From NCBI RefSeq assembly GCF_000276665.1, contig NW_004955438.1, positions 14,694,576 through 14,758,575 of the forward strand: a DNA stretch of 64,000 bases, given 5' to 3'. Shown piece after piece: positions 56,689 to 64,000 of this stretch. The notes beneath the pieces were generated by a model. That model had not been told where the DNA came from. It saw only the letters and a program-made list of their open reading frames with translations, and searched no databases. The DNA is from Chinchilla lanigera (Eukaryota > Chordata > Mammalia > Rodentia > Chinchillidae). A program made the position numbers and the translations under genes. The first letter of the stretch is position 1. The number at the start of each line of letters is the position of its first letter.

Positions 56689-57999
56689 GTGAGTGGGGAA
56701 TGGCAGGTGAAGGAGGACTTGGGCTCAAGGCATCGTGGGAACTGCTGGGCCACCTTGGGCAAGTCCCTGACCTGGCTGTCTGCAGCGTATTTCTCTGGGA
56801 AAAGGGTTCTCACCAGGTGCATGATGACATGCTGGGAGCACTTATATAAATGTCTTTTTATCAGCAGAACAATCCCATGAAATAAGCATTTTTATTGTCC
56901 CCATTTTACAAATGGGGAAAGTAATGTGTCTAAAGTTACCCCACTAGTGAGTGCTGGAGGTTGTGGGGGATGCAGGCATTGGCCTCCTGGTCCGTCATCT
57001 CAACCACTGTCTTGAGCAACTGGTCCCTTGGGTACTGGAATTCTCAGATGTCACTGAGCAGACATTTTGCAGGTGGAGAGGTGTTGGTGTGGCTTCTGGT
57101 AAGCTCCTCTGGCCATGCAGGCCAGCTCCTGTTCAAACCTTTGACTGGCTAGGCCAGGATGGGCCAGGCCATGCAAGTGCCCCCTCCCCTGTGCTCTGTG
57201 ATCCACCCCCAGAGCCTCCTCATCCTCATCCTGAGTGAGGAGCAAGAGGGGAACACGGTTACAGCATGACTGTGGTGCAGTTAATGGTGAAGGAGGCCCC
57301 GCCAGCCACTCTTGCTTCCGTGGCTCTCCTTGCATCACTCCATTCTCCTCCTTACATCTGACCAAGGGCTGAGATGTTTCTCATTCTTGACTGTTGAGTA
57401 GGGGGCCAGGCTGGGAGAGTTCCCGGTAGGCACACAGCCCTCTGACCTTAGCTCCCAGGGAAAGGTGCAGCATTATGGGGACAGAAGAACCTTGGAGGTC
57501 ACACAATGTCAGATCTGAATCCTGGTTCCACCTCTGAGGAGCCGTGATACCTGGGCAAACAACTGGCTAAACCAGGGAGAGCCCCTCTGTGAAGGTGGGT
57601 GATCACCAGTCTTACAAGGCCACTGCAGAGGAAGGGGGAGCCTTGCACATTGTAGGCACACAGCAAGTCCTGGCTCCACACCCAGCCAGCTCCAGTCACA
57701 CAGTCCCCATTTCCTTACTATCCAAGCCCCCCAGAAAAAGATGATACAGGTAATAAAAACTATGCTTTAAACGCATTGAATTTGCACATCTTAGTTCTTG
57801 GAGTAGAGGCCAACCCATGTTTACATTTTAAGGAAAGGATCCAGTTGTTCTTGATAATAGGTATTCCCAAACAACAGCAAAAAAAAAGTTATTTCATAAC
57901 ATTTGAGTAGAAATGAGAATTAGGAAGATTAACTAAGGAATGTGATTTTTTTTTCCTCTTCTCCAATAACTGAAAATAACAGTACTATTAAATCAATTC

Positions 58000-58079
58000 T
58001 AATTGCAAGGAGGTAGGACACTCCCATCTACACTGCCAATTTAATTGCAAGGAGGTAGGACACTCCCATCTACACTGCC
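58000..58079 (+). repeat. Perfect 38-bp direct duplication
   Basis: The segment starting TAATTGCAAGGAGGTAGGAC and ending CTACACTGCC occurs at 58000-58037 and 58042-58079 without a mismatch, at a 42-bp period. Confidence 0.98.
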
Positions 58080-58106
58080 TTGACTTACAAATCCTACTCA
58101 TGTTTC

Positions 58107-58262
58107 TTTTTTGGTTTTTGGTTTGAGACAGGGTCTCACTGTGTATTCCATTCTGGCCTGGAACTCACTATGTAGCCCAGGCTGGCTCTGAACTTGTGGG
58201 GATCCTCCTGGCTCAACCTCCCAAGAGCTGGGATTACAGGTGTGCACTACAATGCATAGCTC
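58107..58262 (-). repeat. B1 SINE, antisense
   Basis: TTTGAGACAGGGTCTCACTG, TGTAGCCCAGGCTGGCTCTG and GGGATTACAGGTGTGCACTA. Confidence 0.9.
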
Positions 58263-58410
58263 CACCCTTGTTTCTTAAATTTGCACCAAAGCTTCTTGAC
58301 TTGGCTTAGGTCATAGGAACCACTTACTGGGGCACTCTGACCTGTGGATTTGAACTTCAAATGGCCTCAGTTGGGGCATTAGGATAGCCTTGACAATAGA
58401 AATCTGTAAA

Positions 58411-58456
58411 CAAGCTGGGCATGGTGCCACACACTTGCAATCCCAGCACTTGGAAT
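58411..58456 (+). repeat. Truncated B1 head
   Basis: AGCTGGGCATGGTGCCACAC then TGCAATCCCAGCACTTGG; the rest is missing. Confidence 0.8.
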
Positions 58457-59229
58457 TAAAAACTTGCCAGCCACCCCTGGTTGGCCTGTGGAGACCCCTT
58501 TTGTGGACAGTGTGGATTAAGCACTGCTGGCTCCATTGTTATTCTCCCCACTTGCCTGGCCCAGGACAGTCTCATTGGTGAGCTCAGCCTGAGCTAAGCA
58601 CTGTCTTAGAGGATCTCCAGACCCCTCTGCAAACCTCCTGCTAGTAGAGAAGTGTCTAGCCCACACACACTGGCTGCATGCTAGGGTTAAGTTTTGCCCT
58701 TAGAAACCGTAGCTCATGTGGGGCTCCCTGAGTCCTGTGAAGCTCATCACCCTTATTTTCTTTGCCCCTATCAATTGCGAGCAAATGATTGAACTAGAAG
58801 AGAAACAGACTGCTGAGAACATCTGGCACAGCCAGGTGCTGTCACTTTACATTTTCTTATTCCATCTTTCTTAAGCCCATTTTAGAGATAAAGGAGCTTG
58901 GGGCTCAGAGAAGCAAGAGAGCTTATCCCAGATCACATGCTGGGACTGGAGCCACTGACCAAGATGAGAGCAGCTCTAAGGGGTGTCGTCATTCCCCATC
59001 TCTAGATGAAGAGAGGCAAGGGATTTGTGGACTGGAGGGCCCCAAATGCTTCCAGAGCTTTCCATCTGACTGCTGCTCAGGGGCCCATCTATCTCTCCAG
59101 TGTCAGCCATGCACATGCATCATGATCTCTAAAATGCCTGTGTATCCTTTGATCCACGAGATCTATCTTTTGGCTTTATCCTAACGATGTAGCAGAATGA
59201 AAATCCAAACAGCACAAGGGAGAGGCCTG

Positions 59230-59490
59230 AATTCCGGCTGCAGGATAGGAAACGTTGGCTTGAATGCCTGCTCCATTACTTACCAGCTGTGTGCCCATGG
59301 ACATTGATACTAACCTCTGGGAGCCTCAGTTATTATAATTAAGGTGCCTCCCTCATTAGTAGGTAGTAAATAATCAAGTATGTGATATTAGAAGAAATAT
59401 GACACCTGTCGAATACCTGGTACACAGCAAGTGCTCAGCAAATGTTCTTAGAGCGAGCGATACTGTAAGGATTAAAAGAGGCCATCTAAG
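59230..59490 (+). repeat. MIR-like element
   Basis: ACTTACCAGCTGTGTGCCCA, CCTCTGGGAGCCTCAGTTAT and GGTACACAGCAAGTGCTCAG appear in MIR order. Confidence 0.6.
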
Positions 59491-59689
59491 ATAAACACAG
59501 GAGGATTGGTGAAACCTTTACAGCCATACAATGAAATATAATTATCAATTTAAAATATGTCATAGATGAAGATTCTGGATGGCAAGGTACTCATGATGTA
59601 TAATTACAAAATAGATATTGATAGTATAAACCAATGTCATTTTTTTCTAACACATATACCAAAAGCAAGGTCAAGGATACAGTTCAAAA

Positions 59690-59854
59690 CAGTGGTTTCC
59701 AAATGAGCTTCCAAACCCACAGTGTCAGGGTGCCAGCCAGGTGGGATACAGGCTTTTAGGCCACGTTTTGGAAATCTGGGGGTGTGGCCTAGCAGTCTGC
59801 TTGTTAACAAGTCTTCCCTGAGACTTCCTATATTCTCAAGTTTGAGAACCACTG
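59690..59854 (-). mobile_element. MER5-like hAT element with terminal inverted repeats
   Basis: It begins CAGTGGTTTCCAAATGAGC and ends GTTTGAGAACCACTG, an inverted terminal repeat of MER5 type. Interior GCTTGTTAACAAG fits the antisense direction. No clear 8-bp target duplication is seen. Confidence 0.75.
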
Positions 59855-60130
59855 GCCAATGTGAAGTGTTAATGGTGTTTCTCTGTGGGTCTTGAGAAAC
59901 GGTAGGTAATTTTTATTTTCATTTCCATTTTTTATAAGTGTTTTAAAATAATAAACACATGTTACTCATATTACTTCCCAGGGGGTGAAAAACATTAAAA
60001 AAAAGTTTTTAAAACCATATTCCAGATATTTTCTCTTGGTAACCACATTCAAGTTAAAAGCACACAGGGTAAGGAAAGTCCCCAGCGGTGTTCCCTTGTG
60101 AGTTCAGTTGCCCACCCCTCTGTCCCGCAG

Positions 60131-60245
60131 GTGACTATCATCGGATACACATTTGGGATCCCCGATGTTATCATGGGCATCACTTTCCTGGCCGCAGGCA
60201 CAAGTGTCCCAGACTGCATGGCCAGCTTGATTGTGGCCAGACAAG
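60131..60245 (+). CDS. SLC24A3: SLC24A3 coding exon l (core of alpha-2 repeat)
   Basis: The exon is 115 nt. The acceptor is TGTCCCGCAG and the donor CAAG|GTATGG, with Gly433 split. It encodes VTIIGYTFGIPDVIMGITFL, then AAGTSVPDCMASLIVARQ (residues 395-432). AAGTSVPD is the alpha-2 counterpart of AAGSSTPE in alpha-1. D422 is the partner acid of E73 in the ion site by homology with NCKX2. YTFGIPD has Phe where YTLGIPD is usual in my memory of the family. Confidence 0.97.
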
Positions 60246-61054
60246 GTATGGCTCGTGCCTTGACCTCTGCAGCCAGCCGTCAGCGTCAGCCTGCTGACCC
60301 CCCATCTTCCCCGCGCAAGCTTGGTGGCCAGGTTGTGCCACTGCACACTGGCAGTTGCCAAGTCTGCAGCGAGGGAGATCATGACCTCGAAAGCATCAAG
60401 TGTTAGATTGCATCTGTAGAGCAAACATTACCAAGATGAGATGAACTTCTCCAGACCTTTGGAAGCCTTTTCCCAGGTGGTTGTCTAGAACACGCCCTGA
60501 GATCACCAGTCAGTGTGAGACTGAACGGAGTCCAAGCCCAGACTTCAAGTACCAAATGAGCTAGTGAGACATGTCGCTGTCTTAGGAAAGCAGAAAGAGC
60601 CACCTATAAATCCAACTATTTCCCCATTCTTCTTCTAACCTCTAGAAGACACAGAATCTTTTGCTTTGTTTCGAGGGTTTTCTTTGGGGTTCATTAAGCG
60701 GCATGGGTTGGACAGATGAGTGGTGACTGACAGTCTCTGAAGGCAGAACAGAAGCTGTGAAGACCCTGGCTGTGATGTACGGCTCCTTTTCTGCCAGGGA
60801 GCCATGGTCACAACATGGCCTGCCACAGGTCTTCCCAGAAGAGGAGCTTTGAAGGTCTAGGGGTGGGGAAGGGCAAGTCATGGGGGGAGACAAAGAAGAG
60901 AGGAGGAAGGCTGGCTGGTCAGCCAGTGGGGCTGAGGAAGAGTAGAGGGGAAGGGCAGTATGTGCACATGTTGGGTGGTGGGCAGGTGCCTTACAGAGAA
61001 TGGGGACAGCAGCTGAAGAGGTGGAATTTAATTGGGTAACCTTGCCAAGAGTGT

Positions 61055-61400
61055 ACTAAGTTCCCAGAGCAACCATGACCACTAGGCGGCTTAAAACAAC
61101 ACAAATTTACCTCCCAGCTCCGAAAACAAGGTGTGGGCAGGGCCTCCCCTGCAGGGTGAGGGGAGGAACCTCCTGCCTCTTCCTGGCCTCTTCCTCTTCC
61201 CATGGCTGACACCATTCCAGTCTCTGCCTGTCATCCCAGGTCATCTGTCATCCGTTCCATCCGGTGTGGCTTTATCTTAATGTGTCGACATCTGCAAAGA
61301 CCCTATTTCCAAATAAAGCCACGGTCGCAGGTTCTGGGTAGATGTGGATTAGGGACCCTTCACCCCAGTGCAGTGAGCGGGAGGAAAGCTGATGTGCGCT
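61055..61400 (-). mobile_element. MLT1-type MaLR LTR, antisense
   Basis: GGCGGCTTAAAACAACACAA, CCATTCCAGTCTCTGCCTGT and GCAAAGACCCTATTTCCAAA are complements of MLT1-like text. Confidence 0.7.
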
Positions 61401-63084
61401 GAGGGCCCGCCTGATGTTCAGCAGCGTGAACTCGGGTGGGGTCAGTCATGCCAGCTCCAGCAGCTCCAAACAGGTGGCAAGTTCATCCCCAACTAGGGGC
61501 CCCCTGGCAGGCCAGGAGGGCAGTACAGTGTGCAGTGCAAACAGCTAGTGAGGGGGAAGGTCATGATGCAAGAAGTTTAAGGGTTTGAGGGGTCCTGGTG
61601 AGTCGGTGAAGTCTCTTTTAGGAGCAAGGGACAAGTGGGGTTCGAAGGCAGGACACCATCGCACCGTGGCCGCAGGGGATTGTGGGTGTACAGAGATGGA
61701 GGAAGTGGATGGGGCTGAGGCTGGGAGGGGGCTGCGTAGCACTCATAAGCGTGACACTGATGTGGCTAATAGAGAGTCCAACAGACAAGGTTAAGATTGA
61801 ACAGCTTCTTTATGATAAAGGGTGCTGAAACTTTGCTTAGAGACCACTGCACAAAGCAGGAGACCATGCAGGCCCCAGACTCCCTACCGGCTCCCAGCTC
61901 ACAACGTGGCCCAGGCGGCGCTGACCTGCATGCGCACAAGAAACAGACTGTCAGGCCCTGCCCTGGCCTCACTGAGTCAGGGAGTCTTCTGATTAACCAG
62001 ACCCCTGGGTGACGGCACACTCATGGGAGTTGGAGTCACTGCCCTTTGGGTCCTCAAAGGGCCACACTGCTGCTGTGGCTGCCTGTGCAGGACACCAGTC
62101 CTGAGACCAGCCTGAGAAGCTTGTCTCCTCTGTCCATATTCAGCCATGTTTATCTTCTCTTCCCTGAGACTTCCTGTATTCTCCAGTTGGAGAGCCTCCT
62201 CTTCAAGTGCAAGGGACTGCTCCAAACAGTTACCACTTGTTGCCATGTTTTGTGTGACTGATCCTGGAAGGCCAGTTCCCAGGGATCCAGCTGCTCAAGG
62301 GAACAAGCTACAAAGGGCATGAAGCTGTACTCAGAGCGTGGGGGGCAGGCAGGAAGGAGGTGTCAGTCCAACAGGAAGATTTATGTGCCGGGGTCAGCAG
62401 ACAACAGCAACAAGGACAGGCAGGAGGAGGAGGTAGCCTGACACACAGGCAGGACAGGTGCAGACAGAGGTGGGCCGCTTGTCTCCAAAGCTGGCAGGAG
62501 TGATGCTGAGCTTTGCAGCTACCAAGGCGATGTGATGGGTGTACACACTGTGTTTCAGGCTTGTCATCCTGCAAACATTTGTGTGTGTGCAGGTTAAGAC
62601 GGGCATTTCAAGTAGGACAGATTTCAGCTGTCATGAGACAGCTGTGTATACAGCTTTGCTCTACTTTCTCATACTCTTCGAATGATCAAGTTCTTCTACC
62701 TGTGTGGCTAGCTTGATGCTGGACTGTTGGGTAGGAAAGGGAAGAATGATGGTGTGGCCCCAGCCTCCGAGATGCCTCCTGTGTGGCTGAACAAAGATAG
62801 TTTACCCTTCCAAAACCATCGGAACATAAGATCTGATTGCCTATTATCACAGCCAAGGCTACAGATGCTGTTGCCTGTTTACAAATACACATTGTGGCTG
62901 GGTATAGATGACCCTGGACCAGGTGTCCTGAGACTGGGTCGCTTGTAAACTGTGTACCCTTGATCACCTTCTGCATGAGGATGATGTCACCACCCCTTCA
63001 GTGTAACTAGGAGGATTAAATGGGTCAAAGCTTGCAGTGGGGCCTCAAAGAATGTGATCTTACCACCCTGGCAGAAGTACTGAA

Positions 63085-63480
63085 AGGCCCTGTATTCATT
63101 CACCAAGGCTATCCTTACTGCAGACTGGGTGGTATAAACTGCAAAGATGTGCCATCTCACATTTCTGAAGGTCAGAAGTCCAAGGTCAAGGTTAAGCGGG
63201 GCTTGGTCTTTCTAAGGCTATAAGGGAAAAGCCTCCCCAGACCCTTCTCCTGACCATCACCTTGGCTGTTTTCATCCTCACTTGGGGTCCTCCTGTGTGC
63301 TATGTGCAGATTTCTCCTTTTCACAAAGACACCACTTGGATAAGGGCTCACCCTAATGACCTCAGCCTTACCCCTTGCCTTGTTAAAGGCCCTGCCTCCA
63401 AATACGGTCATATCTTGCAGCATTATAGCGCTCTAGGACTTGCACATTGAGTTTTGAGACTCACAGTTCAGTCCATAATC
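63085..63480 (-). mobile_element. MLT1-type MaLR LTR, antisense
   Basis: GACTGGGTGGTATAAACTGC, CTGAAGGTCAGAAGTCCAAG, ACCCTAATGACCTCAGCCTT and GCCTCCAAATACGGTCATAT follow antisense MLT1 order. It ends about 180 nt before exon m. Confidence 0.75.
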
Positions 63481-63659
63481 GGGCCCTTAGATTTCATGAT
63501 TGGCTTGGATCTCTGACCTCAAAAAACAGTCTTCGAAACGGAGGGTCTGTGACAATGGAATTACTTTCTAAGCATAGCACTGATAAACAGTTATAAGAAA
63601 GAATGTTGGTTTTCAGTGACCTGCTGTTGATGAGAGAGATATGTTGGTTGTCCCCTCAG

Positions 63660-63772
63660 GCCTCGGAGACATGGCGGTCTCTAACACCATAGGAAGCAAC
63701 GTGTTTGACATTTTAGTAGGACTCGGCATCCCGTGGGGCCTGCAGACCATGGTTATTAATTACGGATCCACA
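63660..63772 (+). CDS. SLC24A3: SLC24A3 coding exon m (second half of alpha-2 repeat)
   Basis: The exon is 113 nt. The acceptor is TCCCCTCAG and the donor ACA|GTAAGT. It encodes [20 protein letters not shown] then [17 protein letters not shown] (residues 434-470). GSNVFDI is the alpha-2 twin of GSAVFNI. D449 corresponds to the Asp of NCKX2 whose mutation abolishes K+ dependence, so K+ coupling is expected to be kept. The remaining C-terminal helices, roughly 70 residues in the family, must lie beyond the window. Confidence 0.97.
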
Positions 63773-64000
63773 GTAAGTTCTTTGTACTGCATAAGGAAAT
63801 GGGGTAGACGCGTGTTGCAGAAAACAGTAGCATTTACCTAGTTCCAGCCCAGGGTTTTGGAAGACTCATGGCCCCTCTTGGTACCTTCGCACCCTCCTTC
63901 TTTGACAGCTACCTATGGGTGCCCCAGGTGGGAGACAGTGTTTACTAAGATTTGGTTGGTGTCTTCCAGCACCTGTCCCTGTTCTAGGCCAGGTCCTCAG
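63773..64000 (+). other. SLC24A3: Start of intron after exon m
   Basis: The sequence begins GTAAGT and stays non-coding to the window end. A further coding exon must follow downstream because the family protein continues for roughly 70 residues. Confidence 0.85.

Larger units (their letters stand above)
56689..60130 (+). other. SLC24A3: Intron k-l
   Basis: The intron is 3.44 kb. It carries an antisense B1, a truncated sense B1, a 42-bp-period direct duplication, MIR/L2-like text and a MER5-like hAT element. 56960-57990 and 58460-59220 show nothing coding. Confidence 0.85.
60246..63659 (+). other. SLC24A3: Intron l-m
   Basis: The intron is 3.41 kb. Two antisense MLT1-like LTRs (about 61055-61400 and 63085-63480) are recognised. 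60250-61050 and 61400-63080 hold no assignable feature except a 39-nt segment at 62158-62196 resembling part of the MER5-like element at 59690. Confidence 0.85.
20643..63772 (+). other. SLC24A3: SLC24A3 gene (NCKX3), internal and 3' portion, 13 coding exons
   Basis: This span joins thirteen exons into a 1409-nt phase-consistent coding stretch of about 470 codons. NCKX3 is a plasma-membrane antiporter that extrudes Ca2+ (with K+) in exchange for Na+. The joined protein shows the two family hallmarks: alpha-1 (FMAAGSSTPELF, key acid E73, then GSAVFNI) and alpha-2 (FLAAGTSVPD with D422, then GSNVFDI with D449). A cytosolic loop of about 170 residues separates them. The loop text (NPVVMVDEIMSSSPP, a QQPPPQPPPPEP tract, SPFSMP) matches NCKX3 as I know it and not NCKX4. 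By family homology E73 and D422 are ion-binding acids, and D449 is the position linked to K+ dependence in NCKX2. The start codon, N-terminal signal region, last membrane helices and stop are outside the window. No frameshift or stop interrupts the frame. Assignment is very secure; only the ends are missing. Confidence 0.97.

Noticed and set aside
20643..63772. Assignment to SLC24A4 or SLC24A2
   Set aside because: TWWAVCRDSVYYT, the YNVKMQAFF loop start and the poly-proline tract fit NCKX3; the corresponding NCKX4 text as I know it differs.

Overview
The window is nuclear DNA from a mammal, most likely a non-murid rodent. Abundant ID SINEs and dimeric B1-dID SINEs (a B1-like left half joined to a tRNA-derived ID right half) point to a squirrel-, dormouse-, beaver- or hystricomorph-type genome. 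Species cannot be fixed by eye. There is no prokaryotic, phage, viral or CRISPR content. Two runs of N (1708-2416 and 49118-49602) are assembly gaps.

I recognise one protein-coding gene: a 3' portion of SLC24A3 (NCKX3), the potassium-dependent sodium/calcium exchanger 3, on the + strand. Thirteen internal coding exons lie between 20643 and 63772. All have AG/GT boundaries and matching phases, and they read through as one open frame of about 470 codons. They cover the end of the extracellular N-terminal segment, the first transmembrane bundle with the alpha-1 repeat, the whole large cytosolic loop, and the alpha-2 repeat. The first coding exons lie upstream of the window. The last exon(s), with the final membrane helices and 3' UTR, lie downstream.

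Layout: 1-20642 is the 3' part of a large upstream intron, dense in MaLR LTRs, SINEs and DNA transposons. 20643-38163 holds ten exons separated by introns of about 0.65-3.3 kb. 38164-56521 is an 18.4-kb intron carrying a long LINE-1 remnant, a younger antisense L1 3' end, a split MER5-like element and gap 2. 56522-63772 holds three exons, including the alpha-2 repeat. 63773-64000 is the start of the next intron.

In repeat names, residue numbers refer to codons counted within this window (the Ala codon completed at 20643-20644 is 1). Family names for repeats come from recognising consensus-like text, not from a database search. I found no undescribed biological system. The items most worth a second look are local: a SINE supplying the probable branch-point region of one exon, a cluster of competing donors, a weak acceptor, a microexon, a duplicated Tigger-like element, a very recent ID insertion, an inverted LTR pair, and two unidentified antisense coding-like remnants.
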